Assembly (NCBI GenBank): GCA_035653615.1
Contig: DASRBN010000032.1
Coordinates: 62,001 to 126,000 of the forward strand
Reading direction: 5' to 3'
From: Ktedonobacteraceae bacterium
GTDB lineage: Bacteria; Chloroflexota; Ktedonobacteria; Ktedonobacterales; Ktedonobacteraceae
DNA length: 64,000 bases
Part shown: in pieces, positions 30,787 through 38,105 of the stretch
Position numbering within the stretch: position 1 is the first letter of the stretch
How the letters are laid out: each line of letters begins with the position of its first letter
The notes under the pieces: generated by a model
Databases searched by the model: none
What the model was told of the DNA's origin: nothing
Seen by the model: the letters and a program-made list of their open reading frames with translations, nothing else
Program-made: the position numbers and the translations under genes

Positions 30787-31374
30787 TTAGTCCCGACTCG
30801 GCTTCGTTCTGATGCCGGCGATGACGAGATCGAGCATGCGGTTAGCCCCATCAGGGTCGGACGCATGTTCATTCACCAGGGCGATTCCGTAGACGAGTCG
30901 TATCACGTCGAGAATATGGACATCCGTTCGGATTTGGTCTGCGGCCTGGGCGCGGAGCAAGAGAACTTCTCCCGCCTCGTGCATCGCTTTGTTCGCCTCA
31001 TAGATTCTCGTTCCTGGAACGTGCTTGGCAGCCATGATGGCTGCTCCCATACTCCGCCCTCGAGCCGCGAAGTCCATCTGCAGGCGAAGCCAGCTGACCA
31101 GGGCATCGAAAGGAACCGGAGCGCTGGCAAGTTCTTCTGCACGCGCCCTCAGTTCATTGGTCTCATCCAGGAACACGGCCTCAAGGAGATCCTGACGCGT
31201 GGGGAAGTGGCGGTACAGCGTTCCAATGGCGACCCCAGCTGATTTAGCAATGTCCTCCAGGACAATGTCAGCGCCGCGCTCTGAAACCGCGACTCGCGCT
31301 GTCTTCAGCAAACTGGCATAGTTGCGCTGGGCATCAGCTCGCATTGGGCGGTTGGCTGGTGTTGACTTGTGCAT
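30787..31374 (-). CDS. TetR-family transcriptional regulator
   Basis: 195-aa repressor-type regulator. The N-terminal helix-turn-helix reads IVLEDIAKSAGVAIGTLYRHF followed by PTRQDLLEAVF; the remaining helices form a ligand-binding domain of unknown specificity. The start at 31374 (MHKSTPANRP) has AAAGGAGG at a good distance and is preferred over the frame extension to 31416. It is divergent from the NAD(P)-binding protein gene at 31537, and three similar GAGG...CCTC sites lie between the two, so it very likely controls that gene and itself. Confidence 0.88.
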   Translation of the reverse strand: MHKSTPANRPMRADAQRNYASLLKTARVAVSERGADIVLEDIAKSAGVAIGTLYRHFPTRQDLLEAVFLDETNELRARAEELASAPVPFDALVSWLRLQMDFAARGRSMGAAIMAAKHVPGTRIYEANKAMHEAGEVLLLRAQAADQIRTDVHILDVIRLVYGIALVNEHASDPDGANRMLDLVIAGIRTKPSRD

Positions 31375-31409
31375 TTCATGCTCCTCCTTTCTCCTTGAGC
31401 TAGTGGTCC

Positions 31410-31488
31410 TTGACAAAGTGAGGATGCCTCCGTTACTATATGAGAAGTAACATGAGGGTTCCTCCGTTTAATAGAGGGAGGTGCCTCA
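31410..31488 (+). promoter_or_regulatory. Promoter with three candidate TetR operators
   Basis: TTGACA (31410-31415) and TACTAT (31434-31439) with an 18-base spacer form a sigma-70-like promoter for the gene at 31537. The site TGAGGATGCCTCC (31419-31431) lies exactly between them. A second site TGAGGGTTCCTCC occupies 31453-31465, and an inverted relative GGAGGTGCCTCA occupies 31477-31488. The arrangement suggests repression by the divergent TetR protein. Confidence 0.6.
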
Positions 31489-31536
31489 TTTTATCATATT
31501 CACGATCGATATTACCAGGAGAAGGAGAACTTTCTT

Positions 31537-32358
31537 ATGCATGTTTTCGTCACAGGAGCAACAGGTTACATCGGTACCGCTGTCGTCCATGAACTCATCG
31601 GTGCCGGTCATCAGGTCGTCGGTCTTACCCGTTCAGACAAGGGTGCCGAGGCACTGAAGGAAGTTGGGGCCGAGGTGCATCGCGGTACCCTTGACGACCT
31701 CGACAGCCTTCGCACCGCTGCGGCTGCAGTGGATGGCGTTATTCACCTGGCGTTTGAGCATAACTTCTCGGACTTCGCAGCCTCGCTCACCACCGATCTG
31801 CGTGCCGTCAAGACGATGGGGGCGGCGCTGGAAGGCACGGGCAAGCCATTCGTGACCACCGCTCACCTCAACGGAGAGGCATCTGATAACGCGGTACTCG
31901 CACTGACTGGAGTGCGATCATCGGTCGTCTCTCTCTGTCCATCCGTGCATGACCAGGGCGACAAGGGCTTCGTGCCGATGCTGATCACCATCGCTCGCGC
32001 GAAGGGCGTCTCTGCCTATATCGGCGATGGATCCAATCGCTGGCCTGCCGTCCATCGCCTCGATGCGGCGCGCCTGTACCGTCTGGCACTGGAAAGCGCC
32101 CCGGCGGGGTCACTGCTTCAAGGAGTTGGCGACGAGGGTGTGCCATTCCGCGACATTGCCAGCGTCATCGGTCGCTACCTGAACCTACCGGTAGTCAGCA
32201 TTTCCCGTGAAGAGGCAGATGCCCACTTCGGCTTCCTCGGCGCCCTGGCAGCGCTCGACATCCCGAGATCGAGTGTACAGACCCAGGAACTCTTGGGATG
32301 GCAGCCTGTGCATTTGCGACTTCTCCCGGACCTCGAACAGCACTACTTCACCAACTGA
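31537..32358 (+). CDS. NAD(P)-binding SDR/NmrA-type epimerase-like protein
   Basis: 273-aa extended short-chain dehydrogenase-like protein with the Rossmann motif FVTGATGYIGTAVV at the N-terminus, which binds NAD(P). The usual YxxxK catalytic motif is not apparent, so it may be an atypical reductase or redox sensor. It has GTGATGYIG-type glycine spacing of extended SDRs and a C-terminal substrate region (LGWQPVHLRLLPDLEQHYF). GGAGAAGGAG precedes the ATG. It is divergently transcribed from a TetR regulator, as is common for xenobiotic-inducible reductases. Substrate unknown. Confidence 0.8.
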   Translation: MHVFVTGATGYIGTAVVHELIGAGHQVVGLTRSDKGAEALKEVGAEVHRGTLDDLDSLRTAAAAVDGVIHLAFEHNFSDFAASLTTDLRAVKTMGAALEGTGKPFVTTAHLNGEASDNAVLALTGVRSSVVSLCPSVHDQGDKGFVPMLITIARAKGVSAYIGDGSNRWPAVHRLDAARLYRLALESAPAGSLLQGVGDEGVPFRDIASVIGRYLNLPVVSISREEADAHFGFLGALAALDIPRSSVQTQELLGWQPVHLRLLPDLEQHYFTN

Positions 32359-32402
32359 TGTGAGGCTCAGGGTCACTCCTCACGACGACAGGTTTTGAGT
32401 AG

Positions 32403-32816
32403 GAACGACCTGGAAGACAGTCAGATCGATGCAGCCCGGCTGCGCGAGGTGTTTGTGGGCTTCGCGCCCCTGCCTTAAGCAGGCGAGTTCGTGTTTCTGG
32501 GCGTGGACGCCAGTAACCTGTATCGCCCAGAGGCCGATACAGCCGGGCCGTACGCTGGACTTAAGTGGTGGCCTGTGCGCGCAATCTGCTGGTCCTGGTT
32601 CGTCCCCCGGTGGAAAGCTGCTACGGTCCATGGGAAAACCGGCGTGAGTTCCTAACGCTGGCACAGGTGCGATGGGCCATGCCCTCCCTTTTGTGCCATT
32701 TAGACACACCTGCTCGCCCACCGAAACCACGCGGAAAAGCATCAGGACGGACCAAGGGCTTTCATCCCAGGAGTCGGACTCGTTATCCGGTCATTTACAA
32801 AACGAGCAACAAGTAG
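32403..32816 (+). pseudogene. Transposase remnant (NF041680-like family)
   Basis: Fragments of a transposase in two frames. The first (from 32403) reads LREVFVGFAPLP, a stop, then GEFVFLGVDASNLYRPEADT; after a shift near 32570 a second frame reads YGPWENRREFLTLAQVRWA and ends GRTKGFHPRSRTRYPVIYK before TAG at 32814. The proline/arginine-rich end is characteristic of this putative transposase group. N-terminal part and element ends are missing, with at least one stop and one frameshift, so it is dead. Confidence 0.7.
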
Positions 32817-33171
32817 GAAAAGAGCAAAAAGGAAGCCGGCAATCATGAGCATATAATGCTTCACACGCGTATCGATAGTGGTTCCGAACTGCTCTCCAAT
32901 GAGTTTCTATAATTGTGGCTTGCCACTCGTCATTCTCTACAGGAGGAGACGAAGAGGTAGCGAAGTATTGGACTGCTGTTGCCAGGGGTATCACTATCAT
33001 TTCATATACTTCCCCTTTAGCTAATCCAGTGCTTAGTGGGCCAAACGGGTCAAAAATCGATAGTACCCGGCCATTGCTGAGACGTAGCTTTAAAAAGCGA
33101 TCGTATACCTTCCCGTTGTAGGTTGCCCCTTCCTCATTCTCAATCAACACTCCTTTAATAAAATCTCCCAT
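32791..33171 (-). CDS. Hypothetical protein next to RHS fragment
   Basis: 126-aa protein starting MGDFIKGVLIENEEGATY with a strong AAGGAGG site. The first 85 residues look like a compact beta-rich domain (LKLRLSNGRVLSIFDPFGP, GEVYEMIVIPL). The Cys/Arg/His-rich last 40 residues (CRLPFCSFPTCCSFCK) look like read-through into the adjoining transposase remnant, whose 3' end overlaps this frame on the other strand, so the true C-terminus has probably been replaced. Its place directly behind an RHS tip gene would suit an immunity protein, but no family was recognised. Confidence 0.55.
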   Translation of the reverse strand: MGDFIKGVLIENEEGATYNGKVYDRFLKLRLSNGRVLSIFDPFGPLSTGLAKGEVYEMIVIPLATAVQYFATSSSPPVENDEWQATIIETHWRAVRNHYRYACEALYAHDCRLPFCSFPTCCSFCK

Positions 33172-33241
33172 TGATCCTCCTTGTTGTAGCTGCTAGTTTA
33201 GGGTGAATATGGCATAGCAGTGACTATGAAACCATTCTCGC

Positions 33242-34090
33242 TCACCACGAGAGACAGATATAGGAAGGATACTGCACCCAGATATGCAAATTGCCCTGCG
33301 AATCAATATTGCCATACTCATTATTTTGTCCCTCAATCATCTGCCCCGACGGGTCACTCCTGGTCTCCGGATTCCCGCCGACATACATATAGGGGTTCAT
33401 CCCCTGCCAGTTCCCCTGCACCTTGTCCGCCGACAAAAACACCCCGGATACTGGGTCATAATAGCGCGCGTGGAAGTAGTCCAGGCCGGTCAAGCTATCA
33501 TTGTACTGTCCAATGAAGCCCTTCGCCGTGTTGATGCTGCCGGAAGAGTAGCGCCCGTTGCCATAGGGGCCGAAGAGTTGATTGCCCTGCACCGAGGCGC
33601 CGCCTGCCGACCAACTGATCTCCGAGAGGATGCTGCCCAGCGCGTCGGTCAGCAAAAAGGGGGTATTGTTGGCGTCCACGTCTCCGATCAGACGGCTGCC
33701 CAGGACGTAGTAATACGTGTTGGACTGGTTGCTGCCACTGCCGCTGTACTGGTGTTCTTCCAGCCCGAAGGGGTAGACGATGAGGGTGGTACCGGTGCTG
33801 CTGGTCGAACGGCGCAGCACCCGGTTGCCGGTGGCGTCGTAGAGGTATTGCTCCTGGTTGCTGCTGCTGGCGTACCATTGCGTCAGGTGATCCAAAATGT
33901 CATAGGTCAGCGTGCCGGTGGTGCTGCTGTAGGTGCGACCGGTGACGTTGCCCCACTGGTCGTAGCTCGTGGTGTAGCCCTGCCCCGTTTGATTGCTACA
34001 GGTGGCGCCCAGGCTGTAGAGGCCGGTCAATTGATGTGGCGCGCTGCTGTTGCAGTAGAGATACTGGTACGGCGTGCTGCCGCCATTCAA
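33242..34090 (-). pseudogene. RHS repeat protein, C-terminal core fragment
   Basis: 282 aa from the C-terminal part of an RHS/YD-repeat protein: SYDQWGNVTGRTYS, EQYLYDATGNRVLRRS and the hallmark core motif ARYYDPVSGVFLSAD, then a short variable tip (SGQMIEGQNNEYGNIDSQGN). The frame continues upstream of 34090 (YSRYLNAVAYTHLGQLWQG) to a stop near 34176, beyond which no RHS sequence is seen. The N-terminal delivery region and most YD repeats are therefore lost. Full-length relatives are polymorphic toxins or surface proteins. The tip is too short to predict a toxin activity. Confidence 0.8.
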
Positions 34091-34246
34091 GGGACCTTGC
34101 CAGAGTTGGCCCAGGTGCGTGTAGGCGACGGCGTTGAGATAACGGCTGTATGATCGCAGTAAGCGGCCTGCTAGCTAGCAGCGCGCCGCCCATTCCACAC
34201 TCGTTTAGAACTCGGGTTGAAGCCACTGAGTCGAACTGTTGTCATC

Positions 34247-34720
34247 CTACGCGTTCGCTTTGAAGACACATATCCCTTTAATTGCAGCATGACGAAATGC
34301 CGGGTCCTTCACATCAGGAAAATATCCCTCAATTGCAAAACACAGGCCTGGAAGATCTCGTATCACGAGATTATCTTCCTCATCTTCTTCCACCGGACCA
34401 ATTTGCCTTTCGACATCGGCAACCGTTGATCCCAGGCCAATTGTATCCATCAACTTTCCACGATAGCCATCATGAACCATAAAGGGCAAGAGCAATTCTC
34501 TGGTCCACGGTGTATCCCAATAACCTAGAGCAAAGATAGCAAGCAGGGTATCGTTTTGGTTCTGGGCCTCCCTCAAGATGTGTACCAACGTCTCCAGGTT
34601 GAAGCTTCCCCAACGATCAAGAAAAATCTTCACAGTTCTTTCGGGATATGCCTCTCCTAATTCTTTGAGGGCATAATCTATATGGTCAGGCCAGCTAATC
34701 GTAGATTCATTGTTGTCCAT
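34247..34720 (-). CDS. Small acidic protein, possible RHS immunity-type protein
   Basis: 157-aa acidic cytoplasmic protein (MDNNESTISWPDHIDYALKE) with alpha-helical repeats in the first half (LVHILREAQNQNDTLLAIFAL, HEAT-like) and an acidic second half (GPVEEDEEDNLVIRDLPG). AAGGAG precedes the ATG. It lies behind the broken end of the RHS gene on the same strand; small acidic helical proteins in that position are often immunity proteins, but this is inference only. A transposon ends 66 bases upstream of its start and may have cut it from its promoter. Confidence 0.6.
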   Translation of the reverse strand: MDNNESTISWPDHIDYALKELGEAYPERTVKIFLDRWGSFNLETLVHILREAQNQNDTLLAIFALGYWDTPWTRELLLPFMVHDGYRGKLMDTIGLGSTVADVERQIGPVEEDEEDNLVIRDLPGLCFAIEGYFPDVKDPAFRHAAIKGICVFKANA

Positions 34721-34781
34721 CTAGTGGCTCCTTGCTTTTTCTCAACCTACTGGCTCCTCTGTCATCAGTGATCATGCCTAT

Positions 34782-34786
34782 TGATC
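34782..34786. repeat. Target site duplication, left copy (TGATC)
   Basis: TGATC directly precedes the left transposon end at 34787 and is repeated directly after the right end at 45414-45418. A 5-bp duplication is the known signature of Tn7/Tn5053-type transposition. Confidence 0.88.
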
Positions 34787-34857
34787 TGTCACTTTCAACT
34801 TTCGTCTGCACTGATGTGGAATTCGTCTGCACTCGGTCAGTGCAGGCGAATTCCACA
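34787..34857. repeat. Left end of transposon: TIR plus internal transposase-binding repeats
   Basis: TIR 34787-34813 carries TTTCGTCTGCACTG. A second TTCGTCTGCACT occurs at 34822-34833 and an inverted third copy at 34839-34850. The last two lie in a 19-bp-arm hairpin (34815-34833 and 34839-34857, one mismatch, 5-nt loop CGGTC). Repeated motifs of this kind are the expected TniA/TnsB binding sites. Confidence 0.82.
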
Positions 34858-34895
34858 ACAAGGGGTCAGCACCAAATGAAGGGCTTGGAGGAGAA

Positions 34896-35204
34896 TCATT
34901 CCCCAAGACGTGGGTAGGGAAACCAATAGGGGCGATAGCTGCCATCTTTGTGACATAATTCTGAGGCTGTGGCCTGGCAGAGAATATCCTGGTCCCAATA
35001 GACCCAGATCACCGCTTCACTCATGGGTGATGGACGAACGGTCACCGCTTCATTTGGCCAGTAATGGAGTACATCGTCCCGCTCGTCACGATAATGCCAG
35101 CCGTGCCACTCCAACGTTCCATCACTCCCCACTGAGGCTTCATAGGCTGGCAGCACTTCTCGCAAACTGGGGAGAAACCGGCAGGGATCATCATCCAGAC
35201 GCAT
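34896..35204 (-). CDS. Mu-C-like beta-barrel fragment, in frame with upstream inactive-integrase gene
   Basis: 102 aa (or the last part of a 408-aa protein) following the gene at 35220-36122 in the same reading frame after a single TGA. The segment DGTLEWHGWHYRDERDDVL ... EAVIWVYWDQDILCQATASEL follows the pattern of the C-terminal beta-barrel of Mu/TniA transposases (G-x-x-Y ... W-V-Y ... C-x-A), as also seen in TniA here (YAGERYWHPELAVLVGE). Only a weak ribosome site precedes ATG 35204, which favours origin by a stop codon within a longer gene or stop-codon read-through. It is the last gene before the left end. Confidence 0.6.
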   Translation of the reverse strand: MRLDDDPCRFLPSLREVLPAYEASVGSDGTLEWHGWHYRDERDDVLHYWPNEAVTVRPSPMSEAVIWVYWDQDILCQATASELCHKDGSYRPYWFPYPRLGE

Positions 35205-35219
35205 CCGCCATCCAGCTTG

Positions 35220-36122
35220 TCAGGCCGCCCGTTGCTTCGCGAGAAACGGAGCATAGCCAAAAGTACGCTCACACGCTCGATCAAACAGACGCAGATACTG
35301 GACGGGATCAAGCACCCGACCGGTCAGTTCCTGCTCCCATTGCTGTACGAAGGCGAATTCGTATGGCGTCACTGCTTCTACCTCGGTTCCCCAGACTTTG
35401 GCAGCCTGGATCATCTCGACTGGCAATGGCTGTTGTACGCGTAAGCGGACTGGCGGATGTAAGCACCAGCGATCCTGGCGGAAAAATACCAGCGCATCAT
35501 AGAGCGCGAAGAGCACATCGGCGTCACCTGGCGGCTCGTGTGTCCTCCGAAAGGCCAGGACTTTTTGCGTGGGTTCGTCGATCACCAAGATCAGAAAAGG
35601 CATCATCGTGCTGTGCGCTGTCCGCATCCGAACAGCGGTCTGTTGCCAGCCAATGCGCCAGGTGGTCGCTTGTCTTTGAACCGGGTCACTCGACAGCATG
35701 GAGGCGCGGCGACGCCCGAAGAAACAGCAAACCCCAGTCACCACATCGAACGGTAACGCGCAAGTTCCAACGTTGAGCGCCATGCGGCGTAAGATTTCCT
35801 CCACCGTTGCAACGCGCCGGAAGAGGGGTGAGACATAGAGGGCCTCGATCAACTCCACCATCGGCTGCGTCACATTGGAGAAAAAGGTGGTCAGGGTCGC
35901 TTCTTGTGTCGACGGGGATGCATCTGGCAAGAAGACATGCGACATCCGCTCCTGGATCAGCCCCCACGTATCCATCCCCTTGATCCAGGGAAGAATCTCG
36001 TACACCTGGGGTACATAGGCTGCCACTTCTACTAATTGCTCAAGGAGGCGCGGAATCTGGTGGACCGGATCTTCGGCGAGCCAGGCGGGCGCCTCGGGCT
36101 GGCAAAACGGATTCGGCCTCAT
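35220..36122 (-). CDS. Inactive TniA-like integrase-fold protein, third gene of tni operon
   Basis: 300-aa protein whose ATG overlaps the tniB stop by four bases. Residues 154-265 align by eye with the TniA catalytic core: WRIG versus WQID, FLILVIDEPTQKVLAFRR versus YLTLVIDSVSRLVMAGRF, EPP versus DPP, PVRLRVQQ versus PDEIWVDN and FVQQWEQEL versus GIVERFHETL. The DDE residues are replaced by Gly158, Gln230 and Gln260/261, so it cannot be a transposase. Residues 1-150 are helical with no zinc-binding CxxC/HxxC, unlike TniQ. It occupies the operon position of tniQ. A regulatory, architectural or target-choosing role is inference. The family was not otherwise recognised. Confidence 0.65.
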   Translation of the reverse strand: MRPNPFCQPEAPAWLAEDPVHQIPRLLEQLVEVAAYVPQVYEILPWIKGMDTWGLIQERMSHVFLPDASPSTQEATLTTFFSNVTQPMVELIEALYVSPLFRRVATVEEILRRMALNVGTCALPFDVVTGVCCFFGRRRASMLSSDPVQRQATTWRIGWQQTAVRMRTAHSTMMPFLILVIDEPTQKVLAFRRTHEPPGDADVLFALYDALVFFRQDRWCLHPPVRLRVQQPLPVEMIQAAKVWGTEVEAVTPYEFAFVQQWEQELTGRVLDPVQYLRLFDRACERTFGYAPFLAKQRAA

Positions 36123-37012
36123 GAGCGAGGGGGCCGTTGTTCTGAGGCAGCCTCATGGGACCCGGCAGGTGAGGGAGGCGGCGGGTGGCGCGGGGTCGGA
36201 ACCTGCGGAATCAGCGTTAAGCGCAGCGTCTCGGCGAGAATAGTCGGCGTGATGCGTTCGACCTGACGGGCATGTGCAATCTGGCTGGCATATTGCAGCA
36301 CCACCCGCAGCTTGCGAAAGGAGGGACACACGCGCTGCCAGAGTTGGAAGCCCATCTCGCGATCGGCTGCATCTTCGGACTGATACTGCCAGTAGGGCAA
36401 CGTCAGAGCAGGCAGCACCGTCGTCAACACCTCCTCCTGGGTGAGCGTCAGAAATTCCATATGCAGGCCAACCCGGCTGACAAACTTCTCATGGCGGGTG
36501 ATCACCCGCAGGATGCGAGGAAGTCCCACGATCACGATGGGGCAGCCGGTGCGGTCGAAGATATGACGCAACAGTTCAAAGCTTTCAATGTTCAGCCAGT
36601 CCCCTTCATCGACCAGCACCAGGTCAAGATCGGTGCGCCGAATGGCTTCGGTGGCGACCGCTTCCATATCATAGACATTGTGACTCGCGTGTTCTCCATT
36701 GAGCGTAGTAATCAACGTTTTCGCCACGGCTTTGGCCGTCGAACGTGGGCTGACTTTGATGCTCACACAGGCTGGAAAGCCGCTGTAGGCCCGAGGGGTC
36801 AGCGCTTGCAGATAGGTCTGCACGGCAATGGTCTTGCCCACTCCTGCATCTCCCGTGACCACACCCATCGTGGCGTAGCCAGTCTCTTCACGCGACTGCA
36901 TCATAAACTGCATACAAGCATGAAAGCGTTTGACACTCTGCGTCATGATGGGTACCTGGCCGGTTGGCAAGCGATTTTCAAAATCGAGGTCATCGGCGTA
37001 TTCAGGAATCAT
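36119..37012 (-). CDS. tniB: TniB/TnsC-like AAA+ ATPase
   Basis: 297-aa ATPase that in this superfamily forms filaments on target DNA and activates the DDE transposase. Walker A is GDAGVGKT (residues 54-61), Walker B LVLVDEGD (131-138), followed by sensor-1-type IVIVGLP and a C-terminal lid with an arginine (RKLRVVLQYASQIAHAR). The start at 37012 (MIPEYADDLD) has AGAAAGGA upstream and overlaps the end of tniA by 11 bases; its stop overlaps the next gene by four. Translational coupling is therefore likely. A Pro/Ser-rich tail of about 30 residues is extra. Confidence 0.9.
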   Translation of the reverse strand: MIPEYADDLDFENRLPTGQVPIMTQSVKRFHACMQFMMQSREETGYATMGVVTGDAGVGKTIAVQTYLQALTPRAYSGFPACVSIKVSPRSTAKAVAKTLITTLNGEHASHNVYDMEAVATEAIRRTDLDLVLVDEGDWLNIESFELLRHIFDRTGCPIVIVGLPRILRVITRHEKFVSRVGLHMEFLTLTQEEVLTTVLPALTLPYWQYQSEDAADREMGFQLWQRVCPSFRKLRVVLQYASQIAHARQVERITPTILAETLRLTLIPQVPTPRHPPPPSPAGSHEAASEQRPPRS

Positions 37013-38105
37013 GGGGGGCGTCCTTTCTGGCCTGCGCAGCGCGGGCCACCAAAAAATCAAAGAGGTCTGGGGCGCGAGGGGAGGAAAGAGGAGCAACCAG
37101 GACCTCGTGTGGTGGCGTGGCCTGTCGTCCCTTGCGTTGCTCTGTTGTCAATGGATGAGGCGTTTCGAGGGCCTCCCGCGCGGCGTTGATGCGGCGGCAT
37201 GCCTGTCCTCGCTGGCGACGTTGTGCCTCGACGACCTCCTTTCGCTGGACCGCCTGCCCTTTCGGCGAGGACAGCGCGAAGGCGGTGCAACGCCACTGCT
37301 CCCCGAAGAAGACCTCCAGTTCGTCGGGAGCGGTATAGCAGGGGGCTGCGCGCACCAGCACCTCCTCGCCCACCAGCACCGCCAGTTCGGGATGCCAATA
37401 CCGCTCCCCGGCATACTTGATGCCCTCCTTGAGGACGTGCCGGTGGGTCAGTTCTTTGAGCAGCATATCCAGGAGGCGCTCATCAACCGGTAGCGGTGTG
37501 GCGTGCTCCTGCCAGAAGGCGAAGGGCGTCTGTCCGGTCGCGCTGTGCATCTCCTGGTGATACTGGTCGATGAAGGTCCGAAAGCGCTGCTCCAGGTCAG
37601 CGAGGGAGAGTTCGGCCTTGGCAGCGGGGTTGCGCTCCACGACGTTTCTGCCCACATAGCCGGGAAGTGTGGCCCACAGACGCGTGTCCAGCGTCTCATG
37701 AAAGCGTTCGACGATCCCGCGTATTTGTGGCTCATGTGGAGGTCCGGGAAAGAGTGTGATGCCCAACCCGTGCGCTAATTGCTGCACATGATGGGCAATC
37801 AGGTCTTTTCCGTTGTCCACCCAGATTTCATCGGGAACGCCCCCAAACGGCTTCTGTTCGGACGTCCGTATGGCGTCGCGGATCGCAGCCGCCACCATGA
37901 AGCGATCCGGGGGATCATAGCTGAAGCGTCCAGCCATCACCAGGCGCGAGACGCTGTCGATCACCAGGGTCAAATACGGGCGCACTTCCCCCGAAAGCGT
38001 GCGATGGGAAGGCGCGCGGAGATCGCGGACCAGCACATGCAAGGGAGCCTTGTGATCAATCTGCCAGACGATGCGGTGGGCATCATGCGGAATGGGGTAC
38101 GTCAA
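37002..38105 (-). CDS. tniA: TniA/TnsB-type DDE transposase, catalytic part (frame 2)
   Basis: Retroviral-integrase-fold transposase core. Counting from TTG 38105: Asp17 (WQIDHKA), Asp97 (IWVDNGKD) and Glu133 (RGIVERFHET) form the DDE triad with the classical D-35-E spacing. A Mu-type C-terminal beta-barrel follows (IKYAGERYWHPELAVLVGE), then a basic tail that should contact the ATPase. The open frame begins at 38270 but its first 55 residues are the shadow of the N-terminal half. Homology suggests one protein joined by a +1 shift at CTT-G-ACG (about 38104-38108). Independent start at TTG is possible since GGGAGGAGGAG lies upstream, though 19 bases away. Confidence 0.85.
   Translation of the reverse strand: MTYPIPHDAHRIVWQIDHKAPLHVLVRDLRAPSHRTLSGEVRPYLTLVIDSVSRLVMAGRFSYDPPDRFMVAAAIRDAIRTSEQKPFGGVPDEIWVDNGKDLIAHHVQQLAHGLGITLFPGPPHEPQIRGIVERFHETLDTRLWATLPGYVGRNVVERNPAAKAELSLADLEQRFRTFIDQYHQEMHSATGQTPFAFWQEHATPLPVDERLLDMLLKELTHRHVLKEGIKYAGERYWHPELAVLVGEEVLVRAAPCYTAPDELEVFFGEQWRCTAFALSSPKGQAVQRKEVVEAQRRQRGQACRRINAAREALETPHPLTTEQRKGRQATPPHEVLVAPLSSPRAPDLFDFLVARAAQARKDAPHDS

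Noticed and set aside
33284-34153. 289-aa open frame on the plus strand
   Set aside because: Antisense to the RHS fragment, whose core motifs are unambiguous on the other strand.
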